Made by a program: the position numbers and the translations under genes
Source: Arcticibacter pallidicorallinus
GTDB taxonomy: Bacteria > Bacteroidota > Bacteroidia > Sphingobacteriales > Sphingobacteriaceae
Direction of reading: 5' to 3'
DNA length: 64,000 nt
Assembly: GCF_003002875.1 (NCBI RefSeq)
Contig: NZ_PVTH01000002.1
Coordinates: 248,001 to 312,000 of the forward strand
Shown: positions 38,101 through 46,438 of the stretch, piece by piece
How positions within the stretch are numbered: the stretch's first letter is position 1
How the letters are laid out: each line of letters opens with the position of its first letter
The notes under the pieces: generated by a model
The model's database searches: none
What the model saw: the letters and a program-made list of their open reading frames with translations, nothing else
Told to the model about the DNA's origin: nothing

Positions 38101-39542
38101 TTTCTATCGTCTATACGTATGTTCCCACGGAAGAGCTTATTGATAATGTCGCCGCGCATATCGATATTGCTATAGCGATATCCATTAAAGTCAAAGTAGC
38201 GGGCGTCGATATCTATCTTATCCCGTAACTGATGCAAGTCGAAACCACGGCCGTCGATCCTGGCCATTAGGCTTGTCCGCCCGAGACTTTTTTGAGCCAG
38301 AAGCTCACCGAGGTTAAAGTCCACCGCCTGGATTGTTCCGGAGTAGGTAGGAGTTCCAATCAAGTTCATCTTGACATTGGGCTGAATCCGGCCAAGGCTC
38401 GTCTTGATTTCACCTTTTGCCTGAAAATTCCTGACCAGTCCGGTAAAACTACCCTGAAAGCTCACATTGCCGAATTTTGCCGCGATTTCGGGAATCTTCC
38501 CTGTTAGCCCGGTAGCTTGTTTGATGAGCTTATCTGCATCTTTCTTATTGGTGAAAAGACGTTCGATCTGGAGGTCAAGTACCGTGCGGTTTATGTCAGG
38601 GAGGCCCTTTATTCCGAAATTACCTTTGATGTAGGTGGCCTGACCAGCTGTAAGGGTAATATTTTTTGCAATAATATTGTTGACCCGACCGTTGACGTCA
38701 CCGTTCAGGCGGACGTCGACATTCATGTTTTTGAGTGCGGATGTGAAGTAGGAGATGTCTTTTGAGTGCAGCGTGCTGTTCTGTAAGGATGCCTTGACGT
38801 AGACTTTGTTGATGAAGTCAGAGAAGTCGCTGAAAGTGCGGTATTTGAAAGAGAGATAGTTGCTAAGGAAGCTTCTGTTGGTTTCCAGCTTCAGATTGGC
38901 AAACTCCATGCTGACGGTATCAATGGTAGCGTCAGTATCCAGGTTTTTGACAAAGAAGCCGCTTTTCTCGCGGAAGCTTAGTTCGCGAACTTTCGCTTTG
39001 AATAAGAAATTCTTAGTATCCAGGTCGGTTATTACAGCATTTAGTTTGCTCAATCCGATATCATTGAAATTGACCTGTCGCGTTAGCGTGCTGTCATTGA
39101 AATTCCGGTACCGGAAAGAGGTGTTATGGATAGCTATTTTTTCGAAGGTAACGGTATACGGTCTTGAAGAGGGTTTCTTTTTTGTTTTTGGCTCACCAGA
39201 GTCGAAATAATTGATGATGAACTGCAGGTTGGTGGTGTTGTCTTTGTATTTTTTGAGATAAAATGATCCGCCGTTAAGCTCTGCGGTTTGAACATCTACC
39301 AATCTCTTTCTAAGGGAAAGAAGATTGAGGTCGACTGAAAACTTCGGGGCAAAAAGCAGCGTGTCCTTCTCCATGTCCTGGATGTAAAAACCTTCCAGCA
39401 CGATAAGCTTGAAGGGCTTAATGTACAGGCTCCTAATATCGATTGTGGTATTAAGTTCGCCGGATAAGTAGGCTGCCGCCCGTTTCGCTGCATAAGTCTG
39501 GACCGATTTGAACTGTAACGCAAAAATCAGAGACGCAGCCAA
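35142..39542 (-). CDS. tamB: Translocation/assembly module TamB homologue (DUF490)
   Basis: 1466 residues from the TTG at 39542, but the true start is probably upstream. In the same frame before this TTG the codons read KKLLKITLWILSAVILLAAS, completing a membrane anchor, and no ATG, GTG or TTG exists before the stop at 39630-39632; an ATT at 39596 or 39593 is the best start. The body is a long beta-rich periplasmic bridge, and the C-terminal DUF490 region spans about 1000-1400. TamB-like proteins carry lipids (or barrel proteins) between membranes. Single gene, divergent from tsaD. Confidence 0.9.
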   Translation of the reverse strand: MAASLIFALQFKSVQTYAAKRAAAYLSGELNTTIDIRSLYIKPFKLIVLEGFYIQDMEKDTLLFAPKFSVDLNLLSLRKRLVDVQTAELNGGSFYLKKYKDNTTNLQFIINYFDSGEPKTKKKPSSRPYTVTFEKIAIHNTSFRYRNFNDSTLTRQVNFNDIGLSKLNAVITDLDTKNFLFKAKVRELSFREKSGFFVKNLDTDATIDTVSMEFANLKLETNRSFLSNYLSFKYRTFSDFSDFINKVYVKASLQNSTLHSKDISYFTSALKNMNVDVRLNGDVNGRVNNIIAKNITLTAGQATYIKGNFGIKGLPDINRTVLDLQIERLFTNKKDADKLIKQATGLTGKIPEIAAKFGNVSFQGSFTGLVRNFQAKGEIKTSLGRIQPNVKMNLIGTPTYSGTIQAVDFNLGELLAQKSLGRTSLMARIDGRGFDLHQLRDKIDIDARYFDFNGYRYSNIDMRGDIINKLFRGNIRIDDRNINLSFDGDINLNTHLPAFKFNASITRANLHKLHFTKDTLQLNVNVNTAFSGNNLNNIEGDLRLTALRLTSKDSSLLVDEIGVRAEGMGSSRLLAINSDILEANIRGKYDLNTLPSYFKSVVKRYIPSLKAKIREVGDQDFNFYLNIKDFAPVAMLILPDLQIPRGAVFYGRFNSLDSIAALNGSSELIQYKKIKVHNFIIDESAARRALNLFMTADRIDITDSLYIKNINLANILYNDSLSLNVKLSDKDATNQLDLNGLIEFGTDTLAKLSLLPSDFIINREVWRVPEQVKLQFDNNKIFVQGFELLRNEQLLTIDGIISDQSEDKLNVDFKNFTLVTFNALTRAAGVVLGGQLNGNVSLTSVLKQPKIEAQLKIDTLVMNNTRVGDLNLAAGLDNVTKLVNVNMDILKDGKETMNVVGTYNASAEVNTLDLDLTMEDNELVIFTPAIKSLVSDVQGQVSAKVNVSGNILDPRINGTLGLKDAHLTVNYLRTPYRITDEVSVENSVIKLENLELRDINNNLAVATGTVDLTDLKNPLLDISIRANKFMSLNTTVKDNPVYYGTAFATGIFKFKGPTNNMSIDINAKTEEGTVFNIPLNGSETISNNDYITFVAKDSTFTPLAPSLFRGIAMNFDLVVDENSEVNIITNLGKLNGRGNATLNLKITSQGDFEMYGDYLISSGKFQFTAQDFINKIFDLSQGGSIRWTGDPADALINLKAAYSVRTDIRPLYLAAGRAAEEGRVLAEAIMNLNGNLTQPDISFDINFPTDTKVKDELQSYFNDVNNKNTQALSLIVRRSFSPNTGSVNVQAVNSTLFSAGTELFFNQLNNILAQSLNLNFVDLNIRSLNEASASLRLLEDRLVITGGVTDRRTELNDLNFIGSSVARDVELLYLLRKDGSLNARASNRPNNRNFLNPDNEYISALGLVYRQDFENLREFLRALIGKRRRDERRQLPTPTPSPNQQKPVGPSAAILPGGSDSQRKSR

Positions 39543-39592
39543 CAGAATGACTGCAGATAAAATCCATAACGTTATTTTAAGTAGTTTTTTAA

Positions 39593-39600
39593 TAATTTTG
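39593..39600 (+). promoter_or_regulatory. Possible tsaD -7 box (TAATTTTG)
   Basis: Exact TAnnTTTG, 38 nt before the tsaD start. It overlaps the proposed ATT start of the divergent tamB. Confidence 0.3.
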
Positions 39601-39638
39601 TACTTTAAATCACAACAACAATAAAATCTTTATCCAGT

Positions 39639-40640
39639 TTGGCTACTATACTCGCTATCGAATCGTCCTGCGATGAAACCTCTGCATCTATATGTAAAGA
39701 TGGTGAAATCCTATCTAACATAATTGCAACTCAGGCAGTTCATCACAAATATGGAGGTGTCGTTCCTGAGCTTGCCTCCCGAGCTCATCAGCAAAATGTT
39801 ATCCCAGTGGTAGAAGATGCAATTTCGACCGCTAAAATAAACAAAAAAGACATTCAAGCCGTTGCTTTTACCAGAGGACCGGGTTTATTGGGTTCATTAC
39901 TTGTGGGAACATCGTTTGCGAAAGGGTTTGCACTGGCACGGAATCTTCCGCTGATAGAGGTCAATCATATGCATGCGCATATTCTTGCGCATTTTATCGA
40001 TGACCCCAGGCCGGAGTTTCCTTTTCTCTGTTTGACGGTATCAGGGGGGCATACCCAGATTGTTCTGGTGCGAGACTATTTTGATATGGAAATCGTTGGT
40101 GAGACAAACGATGATGCTGCGGGGGAGGCTTTTGATAAGACGGCTAAGATTCTGGGACTCCCTTATCCAGGCGGGCCACTTGTTGACAAGTTGGCGAGGG
40201 AAGGAAACGCTTCTGCCTTTAGCTTCCCGGAGCCGCAGATTCCAGGTCTCAATTTTAGCTTTAGTGGTTTGAAGACTTCTATCCTCTATTTCGTTAGGGA
40301 TAAGAAGAAAGCGGATCCTGATTTCCTTAAAAACAATATGACAGACATCTGCGCATCTGTTCAACATCGGATAGTGACGATCCTGCTAAAAAAGCTAAAA
40401 CAGGCTGCAAGGCAGTATCATGTTTCGCATGTCGCTATAGCAGGTGGTGTATCTGCGAACTCCGGTTTGCGGCAGTACTTGCAGGATATGGCAGCAGAGG
40501 AGAATTGGCAAGTCTATATACCCGCCTTCCAGTATTGCACCGACAACGCCGCTATGATCGCCATTGCGGGATATTATAAATACCTTCGCGGAGATTTTAC
40601 CGGACAGGATATCTCTCCCTTAGCCCGTATGAACTTTTAA
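39639..40640 (+). CDS. tsaD: tRNA N6-adenosine threonylcarbamoyltransferase
   Basis: 333 residues starting at TTG; ATILAIESSCDETSASI begins at the family's usual first residues, so no earlier start is needed. HMHAHILAHF supplies the metal histidines, and GGVSANSGLR and the NAAMIAIAGY end are present. Makes t6A37 in ANN-decoding tRNAs with TsaB/TsaE. Confidence 0.95.
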   Translation: MATILAIESSCDETSASICKDGEILSNIIATQAVHHKYGGVVPELASRAHQQNVIPVVEDAISTAKINKKDIQAVAFTRGPGLLGSLLVGTSFAKGFALARNLPLIEVNHMHAHILAHFIDDPRPEFPFLCLTVSGGHTQIVLVRDYFDMEIVGETNDDAAGEAFDKTAKILGLPYPGGPLVDKLAREGNASAFSFPEPQIPGLNFSFSGLKTSILYFVRDKKKADPDFLKNNMTDICASVQHRIVTILLKKLKQAARQYHVSHVAIAGGVSANSGLRQYLQDMAAEENWQVYIPAFQYCTDNAAMIAIAGYYKYLRGDFTGQDISPLARMNF

Positions 40641-40650
40641 TAATACTCAG

Positions 40651-40827
40651 ATGATAACCACTTCGTTGATCTTTGCCCTTTTATTTGCGGTTCCTTTAAT
40701 CGGGTTTATATTCTATCTGATCTGGAAAGATAAACAGAAACGTAAGCTCGGGATTGCAGTATTGATCGCCTTATGCGTCTTCGCCATTTTAGTGGCCTAT
40801 CAGGTCAATAAAGACAAAGGAATCTAA
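40651..40827 (+). CDS. 58-residue two-helix membrane protein
   Basis: ATG at 40651, TAA ending at 40827. Residues 3-25 (TSLIFALLFAVPLIGFIFYL) and 34-52 (GIAVLIALCVFAILVAYQV) are two hydrophobic helices around a basic loop KDKQKRK. It lies 10 bp after tsaD and 29 bp before the desaturase gene on the same strand, so it is likely translated within that transcript. No family recognised. Confidence 0.65.
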   Translation: MITTSLIFALLFAVPLIGFIFYLIWKDKQKRKLGIAVLIALCVFAILVAYQVNKDKGI

Positions 40828-40856
40828 AGCAATTTCTTTACATTAGAGGCCTGCTT

Positions 40857-42332
40857 ATGGCCGATATTTCTCAAGAAAAATCTACGATAGTCATTGGCGC
40901 TGGTATAGCCGGTATCGCGGCGGCTATACGGCTTGCTGTAAAGGGCTATAAAGTCTCCGTTTTTGAGGCTAATTCTTATCCGGGTGGTAAGCTCACCGAA
41001 TTTGAGAGTTCCGGTTTTCGGTTTGATGCCGGGCCTAGCTTGTTTACGATGCCTCAGTATGTGGACGAGTTGTTTACGCTGGCAGGAAAAAATCCAACTG
41101 ACTACTTCCGTTATCAAAAGCTGGAAGCTATATGTCGTTATTTCTACGAAGATGGCACCAGGCTGACTGCTTGGTCAGATTCCGATAAGCTTGCTGACGA
41201 GATTGCTCTGAAGACCAGAGATACACGTGAGTCGGTGAAACGCTTTCTGAGGAAGAGCCGGGATATTTACGATATCACTCATCATGTGTTCCTGGAGAAA
41301 TCGCTACACAGGCTGGATTCATATTTAAATAAGGAAACGCTAAAGTCTGTTTTCCGCTTCGGAGAAATTGATGCGTTCAAAACGATGAATGAGGCGAATG
41401 AAAAGTATTTTCATGACGATAAGACGCGCCGCTTCTTCAACAGGTATGCGACTTACAATGGATCCGATCCTTACCAGGCACCAGCTACTTTAAATATTAT
41501 TCCGCATCTGGAACAGCACTTTGGAGCCTACTTTCCGGAAGGAGGAATGCATGCTATTACCGAGTCGCTTGTGAGGCTTGCGGAAGATTTGGGGGTAAGA
41601 TTTTACTACAATTCATTAGTCGATGAAATTCTTCATCAACAGGGGCAGGTCGCAGGAGTACGTGTGGGCGATAAGTGTTTTTTCGCCTGTGATGTGATCT
41701 CGAACATGGACGTTTGGTTTACTTACAGGAAGCTCCTGAAAGGAATTAAACTGCCGGGTAGGACTTTGAGTCAGGAGCGGAGCAGCTCTGCACTGATATT
41801 TTATTGGGGCATAGGGGCAAGCTTCAAGGAGTTGGATCTGCATAATATCTTTTTTAGTGAGGATTATGAAAAGGAGTTCAGTGCTATATGGAAAGGCAAG
41901 ACCATAGACGACGATCCCACGGTATACCTGAATATCAGCTCTAAATACTGTCAGGCTGATGCGCCAGAAGGTTCTGAGAACTGGTTTGTGATGATCAATG
42001 TCCCCGCGAATATCGGGCAGGATTGGGACGGCCTTATCGCCGCGGCGCGAGCAAATATTATCAAAAAGCTCAGCCGGGTTCTGAACCAGGATATCGGGTC
42101 CTTCATTCAGGTAGAGAAGGTGTTGGACCCGCGGGAAATAGAGGCTAAGACCTCCTCCTATCAAGGTTCGCTTTATGGTACGAGCTCGAACGGACGTTTT
42201 GCAGCTTTCCTAAGGCATCCGAACTTTATCGGCTCGGTTAAGGGATTATATTTCGTCGGTGGAAGCGTTCATCCAGGAGGGGGAATTCCGTTGGCTTTGC
42301 TTTCTGCGAAGATTATAGACGATAAATTTTAA
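40857..42332 (+). CDS. CrtI/CrtD-type carotenoid desaturase family oxidoreductase
   Basis: 491 residues. N-terminal FAD-binding IVIGAGIAGIAAAIRLAVKG (ADP-binding beta-alpha-beta) and EANSYPGGKL; C-terminal GLYFVGGSVHPGGGIPLALLS is the phytoene-desaturase signature. No crtB, crtZ or cyclase is adjacent, so it may be a late-acting desaturase such as 1-hydroxycarotenoid 3,4-desaturase (CrtD), or the CrtI itself encoded alone. Alternative: another amine-oxidase-fold oxidoreductase, less likely given the C-terminal motif. Confidence 0.85.
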   Translation: MADISQEKSTIVIGAGIAGIAAAIRLAVKGYKVSVFEANSYPGGKLTEFESSGFRFDAGPSLFTMPQYVDELFTLAGKNPTDYFRYQKLEAICRYFYEDGTRLTAWSDSDKLADEIALKTRDTRESVKRFLRKSRDIYDITHHVFLEKSLHRLDSYLNKETLKSVFRFGEIDAFKTMNEANEKYFHDDKTRRFFNRYATYNGSDPYQAPATLNIIPHLEQHFGAYFPEGGMHAITESLVRLAEDLGVRFYYNSLVDEILHQQGQVAGVRVGDKCFFACDVISNMDVWFTYRKLLKGIKLPGRTLSQERSSSALIFYWGIGASFKELDLHNIFFSEDYEKEFSAIWKGKTIDDDPTVYLNISSKYCQADAPEGSENWFVMINVPANIGQDWDGLIAAARANIIKKLSRVLNQDIGSFIQVEKVLDPREIEAKTSSYQGSLYGTSSNGRFAAFLRHPNFIGSVKGLYFVGGSVHPGGGIPLALLSAKIIDDKF

Positions 42333-42398
42333 GGTTCTATGTCATTCGGGGCTTGAAATTTTTAGTAATTTCGGGTTTCTTAGATAGAACGATCAGCG

Positions 42399-45300
42399 AT
42401 GCCGGAATTTTCTCATTTACACGTACATACACAATTTTCATTGCTCGACGGAGCTGCAGACATTTCTAAATTATATAAGAAAGCTGCTGCTGATGGTATG
42501 AAGGCTCTGGCTATAACGGACCATGGGAATATGTTTGGCGTGTTCAAATTCGTGGCAGAGGCAGGTAAGCATAATGTAAAGCCTATCGTTGGCTGTGAGT
42601 TCTATGTCGTAGATGACCGACACAAGAAACAATTTACGAAAGAGAACCGGGACGTTCGGTTCCATCAGCTTTTTCTGGCAAAGAATGCCCAGGGCTATAA
42701 AAATTTAACGAAGCTTTGTTCCCTGGGTTATATGGAAGGCCTGTACAGTAAATGGCCGCGAATAGATAAGGAACTCATCCTTCAATATCATGAAGGATTG
42801 ATCGCCACCAGCTGCTGCATTGGCGCGTCTATCCCTCAGGCTATTTTGAAGAAGGGTGAGCAAGAGGCGGAGACAGAACTAAAATGGTGGCTCGATCTTT
42901 TTGGAGAGGATTTTTATATCGAACTGCAGCGTCATGATATTCCCGAGCAGGTTATCATTAATGAAACCTTGCTGAAGTTTGCCAAAAAGCATAACGTCAA
43001 GGTTATTTGTTCAAATGACTCACATTATGTGGATCAGCAGGACGCTAATGCTCATGACATCCTGCTTTGCGTCAATACCGGAGATATGCAAAAGACTCCG
43101 ATTGCGACAGATGATGAGGGGGGGAAGGGATACCGGTTTGGGTTCCCGAACGATCAGTTTTATTTTAAAACGCAGGCGGAGATGGCGAAGCTATTTCATG
43201 ATGTGCCTGAATCTTTGGATAACACCAATGAAATTATTGATAAGGTTGATCATTTGAAGCTGAAGCGTGATATCATGCTTCCGAACTTCCCTATTCCGCA
43301 GGAGTTTAAGATTCATGCGGACGATGTGATGAACCAGTGGGAGTTTCTACGGGATATGACCATGCGGGGAGCACGGGAAAGATACCGCGACATTACGCCC
43401 GAAGTGCAGGAACGTCTAGACTTTGAATTGAATACTATCCGCATCATGGGCTTCGCGGGCTACTTTCTGATCGTATCTGATTTTATTAAGGCGGGAAGAG
43501 ATCTGGGGGTTTTCATAGGACCAGGCCGTGGTTCTGCTGCGGGATCTGTTGTTGCCTATTGTACCGGAATCACGAATATAGATCCAATAAAGTACAATCT
43601 CCTGTTTGAGCGTTTCTTAAACCCTGACCGTAAGTCAATGCCCGATATTGATACGGACTTTGACGACGAGGGAAGGCAGAAAGTTATTGATTATGTTGTC
43701 GATAAGTACGGTAAGAATCAGGTAGCGCAGATTATTACTTATGGTTCTATGGCAGCGCGTACCAGCATCCAGGACGTGGCCAGGGTGCTTGATGTGCCTC
43801 TGTCTGACGTTGCAGCGATGAAGAAGCTGGTGCCGGATACGCTAGGGGTGACGTTGAAAGAAGCCTTTGCACAGGTGCCTGAGCTTGATGCTATTTTAAA
43901 AGGCAATGATTTGCGTGCGCAGGTGTTGCGTGAAGCTGAAAAGCTGGAGGGCTCGATCCGGAATACCGGTATACATGCTGCCGGTATCATCATTGCGCCT
44001 GAAGATCTGACCAATATTATCCCGGTAGCGATCATGAAAGATTCACCCTTGTTGGTGACTCAGTTTGATGGCCGCGTGATCGAAGATGCCGGGGTTATTA
44101 AGATGGACTTCTTGGGTTTGAAGACCCTTACTATCATAAAGGATGCTCTTCGGCTCATCAAGCAGAATTATGGAATCTCTATCGATATTGATTACATTCC
44201 GCTTAATGATCAACTAACATTCGAGCTTTATCAACGGGGAGATACGAACGGGACATTCCAGTTTGAAAGTGATGGTATGCAGATGTACCTCCGGGAGCTG
44301 AAGCCGGATAAGTTCGAAGATTTAATTGCGATGAATGCCCTTTACCGTCCGGGCCCTATCGAATACATCCCATCCTTCATCGCTCGAAAGCACGGCAGGG
44401 AGCAGGTAAGCTATGACCTTCCGGATATGGAAGAGTACCTTGCTGATACTTACGGTATCACGGTTTACCAGGAGCAGGTGATGCTTCTTTCACAGAAGCT
44501 GGCTGATTTTACCAAAGGTGATGCTGACGTGTTGCGGAAGGCAATGGGTAAGAAGGACAGGAAAATGCTGGATAAGCTGAAGCCTCAGTTTGTTGAGAAT
44601 GCGCAGAAAAAGGGTCATGACAAGAAGCAGCTGGAAAAGATCTGGACCGACTGGGAAGCTTTTGCATCTTATGCCTTTAATAAATCGCATTCTACATGCT
44701 ATGCGTTTGTGGCTTATCAGACGGCCTACCTGAAAGCACATTATCCGTCGGAATATATGGCGGCGGTCTTGAATAACCAAAACAACATTGAGAAGATCTC
44801 CCTCTTCATGGAAGAGTGCCGGCGTATGGGTTTGGCAGTACTTGGTCCTGATATCAATGAGTCAAACCTGAGTTTCGGTGTAAATAAGAAGAAGGAGATC
44901 CGCTTCGGAATGTCGGGTATAAAAGGGGTTGGTGACAAGGCGGTAGAAAGTATTATTGAAGAGCGTGACAAGAACGGCCCGTATGTTAGTATTTACGATT
45001 TTGCCAAGCGGATAAACTCACGGACTGTAAATAAGAGGGTTTATGAAAATCTTGTTTATAGCGGAGCCTTCGATTGCTTCGGTTTCAGCAGAGCTCAGTT
45101 TTTCTTTAAGCCGGAAGGAAGCTCTTATAACGGAATCGAAAGACTGATTAAATACAATAGTGATTATCAGAACAGCTTGAGTACTTCGCAGGCTTCTCTG
45201 TTTGGTGGAACTTCTGACGCAAATATTGCTGTTCCTGTGATGGTTGAATGTCCGGAATGGGGACTGATTGAGCGCCTGAAGTATGAAAAGGATATGATCG

Positions 45301-45971
45301 GTATTTATCTTACAGGTCATCCTCTGGATAATTATAAACTCGAGATGGATCATTTCTGCACGCATCAGGTTAAACACCTGAACCTGATCGTTAAGGCGAG
45401 AAGTGGTGAGATGAATGAGGCGGATACCGACGAGTTTAACAAAATAAAGAATCGGGAGATTTGCATAGGAGGGCTGGTTTCCAATGCACAACATCGTTAT
45501 ACGAAGAATGGAAAACCTTTCGGTTCGATGATGTTGGAAGATTACAGCGAATCTGCCGAAATTGTGCTTTTTGGAGAGGAGTATGTTAAGCAGAAGATGT
45601 TTTTCAGTGATGGTTATTTTCTTCAGGTTAAAGGTTCTGTTTCTGAGCGCTTCAGGCAGAAGGATAACTGGGAATTTAAGATCACCCAGATCTCTTTATT
45701 ATCAGACCTGAGAGATAAGATGTCGAAGTGTCTTACTATTCAGTTGCCGCTACATGAGCTTTCTTCAAGCTTTATTGAGCAGATGGACGAGCTACTTCAC
45801 TTGAACATGGAGCACAACCCTAACCGGAACTGTTTGTTAAAATTCGCGGTCTACGATGCAGAAGAGCAGGCAATATCGATCGAGATGCCATCAAAAAATT
45901 TCAGAATATTCCCGAGCAATGAATTTTTGGAGGCCCTTGCTGACCGGAAGATATCGTATCGCCTCAACTGA
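42399..45971 (+). CDS. dnaE: DNA polymerase III alpha subunit
   Basis: 1190 residues. N-terminal PHP domain (HLHVHTQFSLLDGAADI), C-family polymerase core with GPGRGSAAGSVVAYC and the catalytic PDIDTDFDDEGRQKVIDYV, then helix-hairpin-helix region (FGMSGIKGVGDKAVESI) and a C-terminal OB fold. Full-length replicase. Start ATG 3 codons before the PHP motif is usual. Followed by trxA with its own promoter. Confidence 0.97.
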   Translation: MPEFSHLHVHTQFSLLDGAADISKLYKKAAADGMKALAITDHGNMFGVFKFVAEAGKHNVKPIVGCEFYVVDDRHKKQFTKENRDVRFHQLFLAKNAQGYKNLTKLCSLGYMEGLYSKWPRIDKELILQYHEGLIATSCCIGASIPQAILKKGEQEAETELKWWLDLFGEDFYIELQRHDIPEQVIINETLLKFAKKHNVKVICSNDSHYVDQQDANAHDILLCVNTGDMQKTPIATDDEGGKGYRFGFPNDQFYFKTQAEMAKLFHDVPESLDNTNEIIDKVDHLKLKRDIMLPNFPIPQEFKIHADDVMNQWEFLRDMTMRGARERYRDITPEVQERLDFELNTIRIMGFAGYFLIVSDFIKAGRDLGVFIGPGRGSAAGSVVAYCTGITNIDPIKYNLLFERFLNPDRKSMPDIDTDFDDEGRQKVIDYVVDKYGKNQVAQIITYGSMAARTSIQDVARVLDVPLSDVAAMKKLVPDTLGVTLKEAFAQVPELDAILKGNDLRAQVLREAEKLEGSIRNTGIHAAGIIIAPEDLTNIIPVAIMKDSPLLVTQFDGRVIEDAGVIKMDFLGLKTLTIIKDALRLIKQNYGISIDIDYIPLNDQLTFELYQRGDTNGTFQFESDGMQMYLRELKPDKFEDLIAMNALYRPGPIEYIPSFIARKHGREQVSYDLPDMEEYLADTYGITVYQEQVMLLSQKLADFTKGDADVLRKAMGKKDRKMLDKLKPQFVENAQKKGHDKKQLEKIWTDWEAFASYAFNKSHSTCYAFVAYQTAYLKAHYPSEYMAAVLNNQNNIEKISLFMEECRRMGLAVLGPDINESNLSFGVNKKKEIRFGMSGIKGVGDKAVESIIEERDKNGPYVSIYDFAKRINSRTVNKRVYENLVYSGAFDCFGFSRAQFFFKPEGSSYNGIERLIKYNSDYQNSLSTSQASLFGGTSDANIAVPVMVECPEWGLIERLKYEKDMIGIYLTGHPLDNYKLEMDHFCTHQVKHLNLIVKARSGEMNEADTDEFNKIKNREICIGGLVSNAQHRYTKNGKPFGSMMLEDYSESAEIVLFGEEYVKQKMFFSDGYFLQVKGSVSERFRQKDNWEFKITQISLLSDLRDKMSKCLTIQLPLHELSSSFIEQMDELLHLNMEHNPNRNCLLKFAVYDAEEQAISIEMPSKNFRIFPSNEFLEALADRKISYRLN

Positions 45972-46003
45972 TAAACATTTGCATGTCACAATGTCTTTTT
46001 AAA

Positions 46004-46035
46004 TTTGTGGTAAGATTATTGTATAAGTAAATTTG
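46004..46035 (+). promoter_or_regulatory. trxA promoter: TTTG-N20-TAAATTTG
   Basis: TTTG at 46004-46007, exactly 20 bp, TAAATTTG at 46028-46035, 27 nt before the trxA ATG. Best promoter match in the window. Confidence 0.75.
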
Positions 46036-46062
46036 ATAATAGAACCTGTAAATAAATATATA

Positions 46063-46383
46063 ATGGCTATAGAAATAACAGACGCAAACTTTGATGAAGT
46101 AGTTCTGAAATCTGATAAACCAGTATTGGTTGACTTTTGGGCAGAGTGGTGTGGTCCTTGCCGTATGGTGGGGCCAGTAGTGGAAGAACTGGCGAAGGAA
46201 TACGAAGGGCAGGCAGTGATTGGTAAGGTAAACGTTGACAACAATCCGGCGATTTCTACCAAGTTTGGTATACGTAACATTCCTGCTTTATTGTTCTTTA
46301 AGAATGGTGAAATTGTTGATAAGCAAATCGGTGCAGTTCCTAAGTCTGTATTGGCAGAGAAGCTGGTTAAGCAATTAGCTTAG
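46063..46383 (+). CDS. trxA: Thioredoxin
   Basis: 106 residues from the ATG at 46063; the longer in-frame ATG at 46033 lies inside the promoter box. Active site WCGPC at 29-33 (Cys30, Cys33) and the cis-proline region RNIPALLFF are intact. Cytoplasmic disulfide reductase. Ends before a terminator. Confidence 0.96.
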   Translation: MAIEITDANFDEVVLKSDKPVLVDFWAEWCGPCRMVGPVVEELAKEYEGQAVIGKVNVDNNPAISTKFGIRNIPALLFFKNGEIVDKQIGAVPKSVLAEKLVKQLA

Positions 46384-46411
46384 TCGAGATTATTAAATAA
46401 TGCATAAATAT

Positions 46412-46438
46412 AACCGGCCTTACATGGCCGGTTTTTTT
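46412..46438 (+). terminator. trxA terminator
   Basis: AACCGGCC-ttacat-GGCCGGTT, 8-bp stem followed by a T-run. It covers the region where a longer DUF58 start (46400) would lie. Confidence 0.85.

Noticed and set aside
46400-46438. Longer start for the DUF58 gene
   Set aside because: This stretch contains the trxA terminator hairpin and T-run, so translation from it is unlikely.
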